This document shows, in pieces, positions 8,083-17,385 of a DNA stretch of 64,000 bases. The notes under the pieces were generated by a model. The model was not told the DNA's origin. It worked only from the letters and a program-made list of their open reading frames with translations, and did no database searches. Position 1 is the first letter of the stretch. The number at the start of each line of letters is the position of its first letter. The position numbers were made by a program, and so were the translations under genes. The stretch comes from Clostridium carboxidivorans P7 (GTDB taxonomy: Bacteria > Bacillota > Clostridia > Clostridiales > Clostridiaceae), in assembly GCF_001038625.1 (NCBI RefSeq), contig NZ_CP011803.1, forward strand, positions 4,898,001 to 4,962,000. The letters are read 5' to 3'.

Positions 8083-9615
8083 ATGAGTTTTCCAGTTGTA
8101 AAAAAGGCTTCTTATATTTTGGTAAATACACCAGATATGGTAATACACAATGGTACTACTCAAACATTAGAAAGGGAAACAAACCCAAATTCAGATTATT
8201 TGAAGGGATTAAAAAATCATTTAAGATCTTTTGAAGATGCAGTAGGTTATGCACCAAATCAAACATACATAGGAAATTTAACTCCAGAACAATTAAGTGA
8301 ATTAAAAAGACCATGGCACACTAGTAATGTTGAGGATGCATCAAGGTTTGGAAAATTTGGTGAAATAATGCCTCAAGATGAGTTCTATGGACTTTTAAAG
8401 GTTTCAGATGTATTTGATTTAGTAATTCTTGAAAAGTCTTTTACTGAAATGGTTAAGGAAAAGTTTAAAGCACATCCGATTTTAAATGCAAAGGCAGAAG
8501 AATTAAAATCAGGAGAAGATGAAGCTGTTATAGAAAAGTTGGTAAATGACAAAGTAGCAGAGGGACTATATGAGAATGGTAAAGTTGTAGGATGTATTAA
8601 GAGAGCACATGAATTTGATACCAACCTTTCATCTCACGTAATGCTTGAAAATCTTGTAGTTAAGGCATCAGGAGTTTTAGCATTACTACATCTTGTAAAA
8701 AGTTCTGGAGTAGATGTAAATGAAGTAGGATACTTAATAGAATGTTCAGAAGAAGCTATTGGTGATATGAATCAAAGAGGCGGCGGAAATATAGCCAAAG
8801 CTTGTGGAGAAATAGCAGGAATAAAAGGTGCTACAGGAGTGGACATGAGAGGATTTTGTGCAGGCCCAACTCATGCTTTAATAACAGCCTCTGCTCTTGT
8901 AAAATCAGGAATATATAAAAATGTAATAATATTTGCAGGAGGATGTACTGCAAAACTTGGTATGAATGGTAAGGATCATATAAAGAAAGAAATACCAGTC
9001 CTTGAAGATTGTATAGGTGGATTTGCAGTACTTGTGTCAGAAAATGATGGTGTAAGTCCAGTACTTAGAACCGATATAATAGGAAGACATACTATAGGTC
9101 ATGGTGCAGCACCTCAAGCTGTAATAGAAGCTTTAGTTTTAAATCCTTTAACAAGTAATGGAATGAAGATTACAGATGTAGATAAATATGCTCCAGAAAT
9201 GCAAACACCTGATATAACTGAGCCAACAGGCGCAGGTGATGTTCCAACACAAAATTACAAAATGATAGGAGCTTTGGCAGTTAAGAGTGGACAGTTAGAT
9301 AGAAAAGAATTGCCTAATTTTGTAAAACAACATGGATATCCAGGTTTTGCGCCTACTCAAGGACATATTCCATCTGGAGTTCCAATAATAGGCCATGGTA
9401 TAGAGCATATAATGAATGGAACCTTAAAGAATTTCATGGTTATAGGAAAAGGAAGTCTTTTCTTAGGAAGAATGACAAATTTATTTGATGGAGTTTCAAT
9501 ACTTGTAGAAAAAAATACAGGATTAGTAGAAGAGAGTAGTAGTGCTTCTAAGGAAGAAATCAAAAAAATGATAGCAGAAGAAATGAAAAAATTTGCAGAA
9601 CAGCTTATGAAATAA
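8083..9615 (+). CDS. grdC: Glycine reductase component C, beta subunit
   Basis: GrdC (510 residues, normal size) together with GrdD accepts the carboxymethyl group from GrdA and releases acetyl phosphate. The fold is related to FabH-type ketoacyl synthases; MRGFCAGPTHALITASALVKSG holds a probable acyl-carrying cysteine. The protein starts MSFPVVKKASYILVNTPDMVIHNGTT, typical of the family. AAGGAGGGG at 8067-8075 gives ATG 8083. It lies 7 bp before the grdD ribosome binding site, so the two are coupled. The inverted repeat between grdB and grdC may alter the ratio of component C to A and B. Confidence 0.96.
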   Translation: MSFPVVKKASYILVNTPDMVIHNGTTQTLERETNPNSDYLKGLKNHLRSFEDAVGYAPNQTYIGNLTPEQLSELKRPWHTSNVEDASRFGKFGEIMPQDEFYGLLKVSDVFDLVILEKSFTEMVKEKFKAHPILNAKAEELKSGEDEAVIEKLVNDKVAEGLYENGKVVGCIKRAHEFDTNLSSHVMLENLVVKASGVLALLHLVKSSGVDVNEVGYLIECSEEAIGDMNQRGGGNIAKACGEIAGIKGATGVDMRGFCAGPTHALITASALVKSGIYKNVIIFAGGCTAKLGMNGKDHIKKEIPVLEDCIGGFAVLVSENDGVSPVLRTDIIGRHTIGHGAAPQAVIEALVLNPLTSNGMKITDVDKYAPEMQTPDITEPTGAGDVPTQNYKMIGALAVKSGQLDRKELPNFVKQHGYPGFAPTQGHIPSGVPIIGHGIEHIMNGTLKNFMVIGKGSLFLGRMTNLFDGVSILVEKNTGLVEESSSASKEEIKKMIAEEMKKFAEQLMK

Positions 9616-9631
9616 AAAGGGGGTGAGTACC

Positions 9632-10783
9632 TTGGATAGCACAAAAAAAATAATAGCTGAAGTCTTTAATGAAATAGCAGAAGGTATTGAAAGCGGAACT
9701 TTTTCAAAAAAAGTTAAAATAGGACTTACAACTTTTGGATCAGAACATGGCGTAGAGGAAATGGTGAAAGCAGCTGAAATGGCTAAGAGTAAGTACGGAG
9801 ATTTTGATGTAGTGCTTATAGGGCCTAAAGTTGATTGTGACTTAGAAGTAGTAGAAGCTGAAGATGCAGAAGATGGACATAAAAAAATGGTAGAACTTTT
9901 AGAAAAAAAACAATTGGATGGTTGTGTAACTCAACATTTTGATTTTCCAATAGGAGTTTCTACGGTTGGAAAATTAGTGACGCCAGCTTTAGGAAAAGAC
10001 CTTATTCTTGCAACAACTACAGGAACTACGTCTACTAATAGAGTAGAAGGTATGATAAAGAACGCTATATCCGGAATTGCAGTAGCAAAGTCGGTAGGTA
10101 TAAAAGAGCCTACTGTAGGAATACTTAATGTGGATGGAGCAAGAACTGTTGAAAGATCCTTAAAAGAACTTCAGGAAAGTGGATATGATATTAAGTTTGC
10201 AGAATCTTTAAGAGCAGATGGTGGAGCAGTAATGAGAGGGAATGACATTTTAGCAGGAACACCAGATGTTATGGTATGTGATTCTTTAACAGGAAACCTT
10301 ATGATTAAGATATTTTCATCATTTACAACAGGCGGAAATTATGAGACTTTAGGTTATGGATATGGACCAGGCATAGGTGAAAATTATGATAAACTTATAA
10401 ATATAGTTTCTCGTGCTTCAGGAGCACCACTTATATGTGAAGCATTAAGATATTGTGCAACTTGTGCTAAGAACGATGTGCTTATAAAAGCATCAACTGA
10501 GTTTAAATTAGCAAATACATCAGGTTTAAAGGATATTATAGATAAATTATTAGCAAAGGATAAACAGGTAGTATCAGAAAAGGTGCAAATTCCACCTAAA
10601 AAGGTAGTTACCTTTGCTATACCTGGAATAGATATACTAGATCTTGATGATGCATGTAAGGCATTATGGAGAGAAGATATATATTCAGAAAGCGGCATGG
10701 GATGCACAGGACCTGTGATATTGGTAAATGAACAGGATGGAGATAAGTCTATAGAAGTATTGAAGAAAACAGGATATAAATAA
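9632..10783 (+). CDS. grdD: Glycine reductase component C, alpha subunit
   Basis: GrdD is the 383-residue partner of GrdC, related to PlsX/phosphate acyltransferases, and catalyses phosphorolysis of the acetyl thioester to acetyl phosphate, which acetate kinase then uses to make ATP. Family segments seen: KVKIGLTTFGSEHGVEEMV, ATTTGTTSTNRVEGMIKNA and GMGCTGPVILVNE near the C-terminus. I chose TTG 9632. The Shine-Dalgarno AGGGGGTGA (9618-9626) overlaps the GTG at 9623, which therefore cannot be the start, and lies 5 nt before the TTG. It is the last gene of the operon, with a hairpin terminator at 10794. Confidence 0.95.
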   Translation: MDSTKKIIAEVFNEIAEGIESGTFSKKVKIGLTTFGSEHGVEEMVKAAEMAKSKYGDFDVVLIGPKVDCDLEVVEAEDAEDGHKKMVELLEKKQLDGCVTQHFDFPIGVSTVGKLVTPALGKDLILATTTGTTSTNRVEGMIKNAISGIAVAKSVGIKEPTVGILNVDGARTVERSLKELQESGYDIKFAESLRADGGAVMRGNDILAGTPDVMVCDSLTGNLMIKIFSSFTTGGNYETLGYGYGPGIGENYDKLINIVSRASGAPLICEALRYCATCAKNDVLIKASTEFKLANTSGLKDIIDKLLAKDKQVVSEKVQIPPKKVVTFAIPGIDILDLDDACKALWREDIYSESGMGCTGPVILVNEQDGDKSIEVLKKTGYK

Positions 10784-10793
10784 TTTGCAATTT

Positions 10794-10836
10794 TAAGGCT
10801 TTGTAGTAATAAAATTTCTATGAAGCCTTATTATTT
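10794..10836 (+). terminator. Terminator of the glycine reductase operon
   Basis: TAAGGCTT (10794-10801) pairs with AAGCCTTA (10823-10830), followed by TTATTT. The rest of the 309-bp gap up to the next gene holds a likely -10 box (TATAAT, 10851-10856) and otherwise only AT-rich leader with no motif that I recognise. Confidence 0.65.
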
Positions 10837-11092
10837 AGGTTGTAAATTGGTATAATATACATGTGTGATTTATGGATTTTAGTATAAGCTATGCTAAATA
10901 CTCATAAGATACTAATGTGTGCTATTATATTTATAAATAGTTACTTAAATTGCAAGGGTTGGATTTCGTTTTCCATTAATGTAATTTATTTGTTAAAAAT
11001 TATATTATTAAAAAGCAGGGAAAGTTTAACCTTTTGTAGAATATTTTATCACATATAAAACAAATATATCTTAATTTAGGAGGAGTTTTTAA

Positions 11093-12160
11093 ATGAATAA
11101 GAAAAAGTTAACAGCATTATGTGTAAGTGCTATAATGGCAGTTTCACTATTTGCAGGCTGCGGTTCAAGTCAACAACAAGGGGGATCATCATCAACAGCA
11201 AAAACAGTTAAAATAGGTCTTGCAACTGATGAAGGTGGATTAAATGATAAATCATTTAACCAAGCAGCTGATGAAGGAATAAAGAAGGCTAAAGATGAAC
11301 TAAAAACTATAGACTATAAAGCTATTGAATCAAAGAAGAAGGATGAATACCAACCTAATCTTCAAGCTTTAGTAGATAATAAGTCTGATATAATATTTGG
11401 AGTTGGATATCAAATGGGGGATGCTATGACTGACATAGCTAAAAAATATCCAGATAAGAAGTTTGCTATAATAGATTCAGAAGTTAAGTTAAAAAATGTT
11501 GCTTCACTTACTTTTAAAGAAGAGGAAGGTTCTTTTTTAGTAGGTCTTATAGCTGGTAAAACAACAAAGGCAAATAAGATAGGATTTATTGGTGGAAAAG
11601 ATTTTGAATTAATCAATAAATTTGCAGCTGGATATATGGCTGGAGCTAAAACTGTAAATCCAAATGTACAATTTGATATAAGATATGCAAATGATTATGC
11701 TAATCCAACTAAAGGAGAAGAACTTGCAACTAGCATGTACAATGGTGGATGCGACGTAATTTACCATGCAGCAGGTGGTACTGGTCTTGGATTATTTAAA
11801 GCTACTAAGAGCATGACTAAGCCAGATAAGAAACTTTGGGCTATAGGTGTTGACCAGGATCAAGCTGTTAAAGTACCAGAATATGCAGATGTTATACTTA
11901 GTAGTATGATGAAGAGAGTTGATACAGCAACTTATGATACAGTTAAGAGTCTTGCTAAAGATTCAAAATTTGCTGGTGGAACAACTAAAGTATATGGTTT
12001 AAAAGAAAATGGTGTTGATATAGCTCCAAGTTCAAACAAAAATGTACCAAAAGATATATTAGATTTAGTTCAAAAATATAAAACAGCTATAATAGATGGA
12101 AAAGTAAAAGTACCAACAACTAAAGATGAAGCAGCAAAATTTGTAGCACCAACAATATAG
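11093..12160 (+). CDS. BMP family ABC transporter substrate-binding lipoprotein
   Basis: The 355-residue lipoprotein has a signal peptide with lipobox LFAGC (Cys at about residue 23), then a Ser/Gln-rich linker and the basic membrane protein (Med/PnrA) domain: IGLATDEGGLNDKSFNQAADEG, DIIFGVGYQMGDA and YANDYANPTKGEELATSMYNGG. Members of the family bind nucleosides outside the membrane for an ABC importer. Neither the ATPase nor the permeases of such an importer are next to it here, so it acts alone in this locus or with components encoded elsewhere. AGGAGG at 11080-11085 sets ATG 11093. Substrate is inferred from the family only. Confidence 0.9.
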   Translation: MNKKKLTALCVSAIMAVSLFAGCGSSQQQGGSSSTAKTVKIGLATDEGGLNDKSFNQAADEGIKKAKDELKTIDYKAIESKKKDEYQPNLQALVDNKSDIIFGVGYQMGDAMTDIAKKYPDKKFAIIDSEVKLKNVASLTFKEEEGSFLVGLIAGKTTKANKIGFIGGKDFELINKFAAGYMAGAKTVNPNVQFDIRYANDYANPTKGEELATSMYNGGCDVIYHAAGGTGLGLFKATKSMTKPDKKLWAIGVDQDQAVKVPEYADVILSSMMKRVDTATYDTVKSLAKDSKFAGGTTKVYGLKENGVDIAPSSNKNVPKDILDLVQKYKTAIIDGKVKVPTTKDEAAKFVAPTI

Positions 12161-12203
12161 TAATGTAAACATAAATTTTTATTTAAATATTTGTAATATA
12201 AGG

Positions 12204-12236
12204 AGGGCTAAGTTGTATTGCTTAGCTCTTTTTGTA
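12204..12236 (+). terminator. Terminator after the BMP lipoprotein gene
   Basis: AGGGCTAAG (12204-12212) pairs with CTTAGCTCT (12221-12229, one G-U), followed by TTTTTG. The same stem precedes rpoN, whose own -10 box (TATAAT) is near 12310. Confidence 0.8.
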
Positions 12237-12356
12237 TGTACATTATTTTTAATATTTAAAGTTATTTTTAACATTTAAACTTATTTTTATATCTTAATTT
12301 TTTCATGGTATAATAAGATTGACAAACTTAAAACATAAAAGAAATGGGGTGGATAT

Positions 12357-13724
12357 ATGAATATGGATTTCAGCTTGAATTTAACTCAGGAACAAAAATT
12401 AATAATGACTCAGGAAATGCAGTTATCAGTTAAATTACTTCAAATGTCTAGTTTTGAACTCCAAGAATATGTTGAAAAAGAAGTTCAGGAAAATCCGGTA
12501 TTGGATGCTAAAGTTAGTACATCAAGCAATGAAGAACATAAAGAAATTGATTATAAACAATTGATTAAATATTTTGAATTTGATAACTACAGCCACCATA
12601 ACTATGAAAAAAATGATGAAGAAGAAGTTTCTCCATTTAATTTTATATCGGAAAAAAAATCTCTTAAAGAATATTTGCAGGAACAGATAAGAGATTTAAA
12701 TGAAAAGGATTACGTGAAAGCCGTTTGTTTGTATATAGTTGAGAATATAGATGCAAGAGGATATTTAGATATTTCAGATAAAGAAATAATAGAAGAACTT
12801 AAAATATCAAAGAAGCTTACAGATTATTGCATAAAAGCAATACAATCATTAGAGCCTGATGGTATAGGTGCAAAAGATTTAAAGGAATGTTTAAAGATAC
12901 AAATAAATAAAAAGGGATTAGAAGATGAGAACATATATAAAATAGTTGATGAATATTTGGAACTTTTAGCAGAAAATAAATATAATGTTATAGCAAAACA
13001 TTTAAATATAGATGTGAAAAAAGCACAAGAGTATGGTGATATAATAAAATCTTTAAGGCCAAGACCTTCTAGCGGTTTTTATACTGGAGAAGATGTAAAA
13101 TACATAGTACCAGATGCTCAAATAAGAAAAATAGATAATGAATATTATATAATTATGAATGAAGATGCTGCACCTAAGCTTAGTATAAATTCAATGTATA
13201 AAGAAATTATTCAAAATGAAAATGATAAAAATGCAGTGGATTATGTGAAAGAAAAATTAAATAGTGCTATTTTTTTAATAAAAAGTATACAGCATAGAAA
13301 AAGCACTATATATAGAGTTTTGGAAAAAATATTAGAACTTCAAAAGGACTACTTTGAATATGGAAATAAATATTTAAAACCTATGACATTAAAAGAAATT
13401 TCAGAAAGCTTAGAGATGCATGAATCAACTGTTAGTAGAGCAATAAGGGATAAATATATATATACCAATAATGGTACTATAAAAATTAAAGATCTATTTA
13501 CTACTGGATTATCTAAGTCTAGTACAGGTGAAGATGTATCTACAAAAATAATAAAAGATGCTATAAAAGATTTGATAGATAAAGAAAATAAGGAAAAACC
13601 TTTATCAGATCAAGCCATATGCGATATATTAACCGATAAAGGTATGAATATTTCAAGGAGAACTGTAGCAAAATATAGAGAGGAAATTGGAATAAAGTCA
13701 TCGAAAGGGAGAAAAAGATTCTAA
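12357..13724 (+). CDS. rpoN: RNA polymerase sigma-54 factor
   Basis: The 455-residue sigma-54 directs RNA polymerase to -24/-12 promoters and needs an AAA+ activator to open them. Region I is glutamine-rich (NLTQEQKLIMTQEMQLSVKLLQMSSFELQEY, residues 7-37). The core-binding and HTH regions follow (MHESTVSRAIRDKYI). The RpoN box SRRTVAKYRE is at 433-442 near the end. Length is slightly short of the E. coli protein because the acidic region II is small. ATG 12357 follows GGGGTGG at 12346-12352. In clostridia sigma-54 often controls amino acid fermentation and sugar uptake genes; I see no clear -24/-12 site in this window. Confidence 0.95.
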   Translation: MNMDFSLNLTQEQKLIMTQEMQLSVKLLQMSSFELQEYVEKEVQENPVLDAKVSTSSNEEHKEIDYKQLIKYFEFDNYSHHNYEKNDEEEVSPFNFISEKKSLKEYLQEQIRDLNEKDYVKAVCLYIVENIDARGYLDISDKEIIEELKISKKLTDYCIKAIQSLEPDGIGAKDLKECLKIQINKKGLEDENIYKIVDEYLELLAENKYNVIAKHLNIDVKKAQEYGDIIKSLRPRPSSGFYTGEDVKYIVPDAQIRKIDNEYYIIMNEDAAPKLSINSMYKEIIQNENDKNAVDYVKEKLNSAIFLIKSIQHRKSTIYRVLEKILELQKDYFEYGNKYLKPMTLKEISESLEMHESTVSRAIRDKYIYTNNGTIKIKDLFTTGLSKSSTGEDVSTKIIKDAIKDLIDKENKEKPLSDQAICDILTDKGMNISRRTVAKYREEIGIKSSKGRKRF

Positions 13725-13772
13725 ATTCTCCCTATTATTCACAAAATGTTCACACTTTTTTTGAAAATACTA

Positions 13773-13838
13773 TTTAAAAAGTTATTTATTTATTTTATAA
13801 TATTAGTGGGACATAAATCAAAGCACTGGGACGTAAGA
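13773..13838 (+). promoter_or_regulatory. Promoter and CggR operator in front of cggR-gapA
   Basis: TTTAAA (13773-13778), a 17-bp spacer and TATAAT (13796-13801) form a promoter. Immediately downstream are two direct repeats TGGGAC at 13807 and 13827, exactly 20 bp apart. The Bacillus CggR operator has two CGGGAC half-units with the same 20-bp spacing, so this is a conserved CggR binding site placed to block transcription just after initiation. The binding is inferred from that likeness. Confidence 0.8.
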
Positions 13839-13857
13839 TGACCAGAGGGGTGTTTAC

Positions 13858-14883
13858 ATGGAACAATTATTAAAATTACAGCAAAAGATAGTACCAGAAC
13901 TTATAGAATTACTTGAGAAAAGATATAACATACTTAGAACTATATATTATAATCAGCCTATTGGAAGAAGAGTATTAGCTAACAATTTAGGAATAGGAGA
14001 AAGAATAGTAAGGACAGAAATAAATTTCCTAAAAAATCAAGATTTTATTGAAATAAATACTCCAGGTATGAGCATAACAAAAAATGGTGAAGAAATAATT
14101 GATAAGCTTAAGGATTTCATTCATGAAATAAAAGGTTTATCAGATATCGAAAATGCTATAAAAGAAAGCTTAAAATTGAAGGATGTTGTAATTGTTCCAG
14201 GAGATGTGTATGAAGACAAAACTGTAATGAATGAACTTGGAAGGACAGCAGCTTTATATTTAAAAAATGCTATAAAGTCTGATAGCATAATTGGTGTTAC
14301 TGGTGGGTGTACTATTAAAGAAGTAATAGATAATATGCCTAAAATGACACATGTAAAAAATGTAATGGTAGTTCCTGCTAGAGGGGGACTTGGAAGAAAT
14401 GTGGAAATCCAAGCTAATACATTAGCAGCAAAACTTGCAGATAAGGTGGAAGGAAGTTATAAATTACTTCATGTTCCTGAGAATTTAAGCGATAAGGCTA
14501 TGAATACTATGATGGAAGAAGAAGATATAAAAGATATACTTAATATTATACACAATGCCAATATGTTGATATATGGAATTGGAAGAGCTGATCAAATGGC
14601 TCGCAGAAGAGGACTATCTAGTGAAGAGATACAAAAAATAGAACAAGTTGGAGCTGTGGGAGAAGCTTTTGGATATTACTTTAATAAACAAGGTGATATT
14701 GTTTATGCTACTTCAAGTATAGGAGCTAGAATTGATGATATTTCCAATATTGAAAGTCGTATAGCTGTATCTGGTGGAAAAAACAAAGCGGAAGCTATAA
14801 TTTCTACAGAAATAAACAATAATAATAGTGTACTCATCACTGATGAAGGCGCTGCAAGAGAAATATTAAGTATTATAAAATAG
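13858..14883 (+). CDS. cggR: Central glycolytic genes regulator (SorC family)
   Basis: The 341-residue repressor has an N-terminal HTH (GRRVLANNLGIGERIVRTEINFL, about residues 40-62) and a C-terminal SorC sugar-phosphate-binding domain (GVTGGCTIKEV, VVPARGGLGRNVEIQANTLAAKLA, IYGIGRADQMARRRGL). In Bacillus CggR represses the gapA operon and is released by fructose-1,6-bisphosphate. Its position just ahead of gapA and behind a two-repeat CggR operator supports the same autoregulated role here. AGAGGGGTG at 13843-13851 precedes ATG 13858. It is expected to be cotranscribed with gapA, 61 bp downstream. Confidence 0.95.
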   Translation: MEQLLKLQQKIVPELIELLEKRYNILRTIYYNQPIGRRVLANNLGIGERIVRTEINFLKNQDFIEINTPGMSITKNGEEIIDKLKDFIHEIKGLSDIENAIKESLKLKDVVIVPGDVYEDKTVMNELGRTAALYLKNAIKSDSIIGVTGGCTIKEVIDNMPKMTHVKNVMVVPARGGLGRNVEIQANTLAAKLADKVEGSYKLLHVPENLSDKAMNTMMEEEDIKDILNIIHNANMLIYGIGRADQMARRRGLSSEEIQKIEQVGAVGEAFGYYFNKQGDIVYATSSIGARIDDISNIESRIAVSGGKNKAEAIISTEINNNNSVLITDEGAAREILSIIK

Positions 14884-14944
14884 TCAACAAATTTTAACTT
14901 AATTATATATATAAAATAATTTATAAATTTAGGAGGAATTATTA

Positions 14945-15955
14945 ATGATTAAAGTAGCTATTAATGGTTTTGGAAGAATAGGAAGACTAGCATTCAGACA
15001 AATGTTCGGTGCAGAAGGATATGATGTTGTTGCAATCAACGATTTAACAGATCCTAAAATGCTAGCACACTTATTAAAATATGATTCATCTCAAGGTAGA
15101 TATCAAGGAACAGTAGAAGCTAAAGAATCTTCTATTGTTGTTAATGAAAAAGAAATCAAAATATATGCAGAAGCTGATGCTTCAAAACTTCCATGGGGAG
15201 AACTTGGAGTAGACGTAGTACTTGAATGTACTGGTTTCTATGTATCTAAAGCAAAATCTCAAGCACACATCAATGCAGGTGCTAAGAAAGTTGTTATTTC
15301 AGCTCCAGCTGGTAACGATCTTCCAACAGTTGTATACAATGTAAATCATGATATAGTAACTGCTGAAGATCACATAATTTCAGCTGCATCATGTACAACT
15401 AACTGTTTAGCTCCAATGGCTAAAGCACTTAATGATTATGCACCAATTCAATCTGGTATAATGTCAACAATTCATGCTTATACTGGAGACCAAATGGTAT
15501 TAGACGGACCACATAGAAAAGGTGACTTTAGACGTGCTAGAGCAGCAGCTGTAAATATAGTTCCAAACTCAACAGGAGCTGCAAAAGCTATCGCATTAGT
15601 TATTCCAGAATTAAAAGGAAAATTAATCGGTTCTGCACAAAGAGTTCCAGTTCCAACTGGTTCAACAACAATCTTAGTTTCAGTTGTTAAAGGAAAAGAC
15701 GTTACAGTTGAAGGAATCAACGCTGCTATGAAAGCTGCTTCAAATGAATCTTTCGGTTATACTGAAGAAGAATTAGTATCTTCTGATATTGTTGGAATCA
15801 CTTATGGTTCTTTATTTGACGCAACTCAAACAATGGTTTCTAAAATAGGAGAAGATTTATACCAAGTTCAAACAGTTGCATGGTATGACAACGAAAATTC
15901 ATACACTAGCCAAATGGTTAGAACTATAAAGCATTTTGCTAATTTCTTAAAGTAA
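14945..15955 (+). CDS. gapA: Glyceraldehyde-3-phosphate dehydrogenase, type I
   Basis: The 336-residue enzyme oxidises glyceraldehyde-3-phosphate with NAD+ and phosphate to 1,3-bisphosphoglycerate. Seen: the Rossmann start KVAINGFGRIGRLAFRQ, catalytic Cys150 in SAASCTTNCLAP, the catalytic His in STIHAYTGDQ, and WYDNENSYTSQMVRT at the C-terminus. The gene uses more C-ending codons than its neighbours, which fits high expression. AGGAGG at 14932-14937 sets ATG 14945. It is the first structural gene of the cluster controlled by cggR. A stem-loop at about 16019 lies between it and pgk. Confidence 0.98.
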   Translation: MIKVAINGFGRIGRLAFRQMFGAEGYDVVAINDLTDPKMLAHLLKYDSSQGRYQGTVEAKESSIVVNEKEIKIYAEADASKLPWGELGVDVVLECTGFYVSKAKSQAHINAGAKKVVISAPAGNDLPTVVYNVNHDIVTAEDHIISAASCTTNCLAPMAKALNDYAPIQSGIMSTIHAYTGDQMVLDGPHRKGDFRRARAAAVNIVPNSTGAAKAIALVIPELKGKLIGSAQRVPVPTGSTTILVSVVKGKDVTVEGINAAMKAASNESFGYTEEELVSSDIVGITYGSLFDATQTMVSKIGEDLYQVQTVAWYDNENSYTSQMVRTIKHFANFLK

Positions 15956-16018
15956 TCTAAGTATTTGAATGGTATAAACTTAATTTAGATTGAACTTTCA
16001 TAGTCTAAATTTAGATAA

Positions 16019-16063
16019 ATAGGTCTGGTTTTGTAGTTTGGGCTATAAGGCCAGATCTATTTT
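16019..16063 (+). terminator. Stem-loop between gapA and pgk
   Basis: TAGGTCTGG pairs with CCAGATCTA across a loop of about 20 nt, followed by TTTTAATTAA. It may be a partial terminator or a processing site that sets gapA above pgk. The tail is weak for a full terminator. Confidence 0.5.
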
Positions 16064-16161
16064 AATTAATAATGAAAAATTTATGTTTGACAGTTAAATA
16101 GATATTGTGAGAAAATTAAATGTTTATTATGTATACAAATCAAAAGAAAGAGGTGTATTAA

Positions 16162-17355
16162 ATGGCTTTTAATAAAAAGACAATTGAAGATGTAGAAGTA
16201 AAGGGAAAAAGAGTATTAGCGAGATGTGACTTCAATGTACCACTAAAAGATGGAGTTATAACTGATGAAAATAGATTGGTTGGAGCAATGCCAACTATAA
16301 AGTATTTAGTAGAAAAAGGAGCTAAAGTTATACTTTGCTCACACCTTGGAAAAGCTAAAGGACCAGATCCAAAATTGACATTAGCTCCAGTAGCTAAGAG
16401 ATTATCAGAAATGCTTGGAAAAGAAGTAGTTTTTGCTGCTGATGATACAGTTGTTGGTGAAAATGCTAAAAAAGCAGTAGCTGCAATGAAAGATGGAGAT
16501 GTAGTTTTACTAGAAAATACAAGATTTAGAAAAGAAGAAGGAAAAAATGAAGAAGCATTTTCAAAAGATTTAGCTTCTCTTGCTGATATATATGTAAATG
16601 ATGCTTTCGGTTCAGCTCATAGAGCACACTGTTCAGTAGTTGGAGTTACTCAATTTGTTGATACTGCTGTATGTGGATATTTAATTCAAAAAGAATTAAA
16701 GTTCTTAGGAGAAGCTGTAAATACCCCAGAAAGACCATTTGTTGCAATACTTGGTGGAGCTAAGGTATCAGATAAAATTAATGTTATAAACAATTTACTT
16801 GATAAAGTAAATACATTGATAATTGGTGGAGGAATGGCTTATACATTCTTAAAAGCTCAAGGATATACTATTGGAACTTCACTTCTTGAAGCAGATAAAG
16901 TAGATTATGCTAAAGAAATGATGGAAAAGGCTAAAGCTAAGGGAGTTAAATTATTACTTCCAATAGATAATGTAGTTGGAGAAAAGTTTGCAGCAGATAC
17001 AACTCCAGTTACAACAGAAGATGCTAACATTCCTGAAGGATACATGGGATTAGATATTGGACCAAAAACTTCAAAAATTTATGCAGATGCTGTTAAAGAT
17101 GCTAAAACAGTAGTTTGGAATGGACCAATGGGAGTTTTCGAATTTGAAAACTTTGCAAAAGGAACTATTGCAGTTGCTAAAGCTATGGCTGATGCAGATG
17201 CTACAACTGTTATAGGTGGGGGAGATAGTGCTGCAGCTGTAAATATATTAGGATTCGGAGACAAAATGACTCATATTTCAACTGGTGGTGGAGCTTCACT
17301 TGAATTCTTAGAAGGAAAAGCTTTACCAGGAATAGAAGCACTTAATGATAAATAA
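16162..17355 (+). CDS. pgk: Phosphoglycerate kinase
   Basis: The 397-residue kinase makes ATP from 1,3-bisphosphoglycerate and ADP. The N-terminal substrate site RVLARCDFNVPLKDG (about residues 16-31) and the C-terminal nucleotide site (TVIGGGDSAAAVN, STGGGASLEFLEGKALPGIEAL) are both complete. Length is standard. AGAGGTG at 16149-16155 gives ATG 16162. tpiA follows after 30 bp, so the two are one transcript. Confidence 0.98.
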   Translation: MAFNKKTIEDVEVKGKRVLARCDFNVPLKDGVITDENRLVGAMPTIKYLVEKGAKVILCSHLGKAKGPDPKLTLAPVAKRLSEMLGKEVVFAADDTVVGENAKKAVAAMKDGDVVLLENTRFRKEEGKNEEAFSKDLASLADIYVNDAFGSAHRAHCSVVGVTQFVDTAVCGYLIQKELKFLGEAVNTPERPFVAILGGAKVSDKINVINNLLDKVNTLIIGGGMAYTFLKAQGYTIGTSLLEADKVDYAKEMMEKAKAKGVKLLLPIDNVVGEKFAADTTPVTTEDANIPEGYMGLDIGPKTSKIYADAVKDAKTVVWNGPMGVFEFENFAKGTIAVAKAMADADATTVIGGGDSAAAVNILGFGDKMTHISTGGGASLEFLEGKALPGIEALNDK

Positions 17356-17385
17356 TAAAATAAAAAAGGATAGGGGTAATTTGTA

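Noticed and set aside
12357..13724. Sigma-54 promoters for the grd or BMP genes because rpoN is adjacent
   Set aside because: I found no convincing TGGCAC-N5-TTGCA match upstream of these genes.
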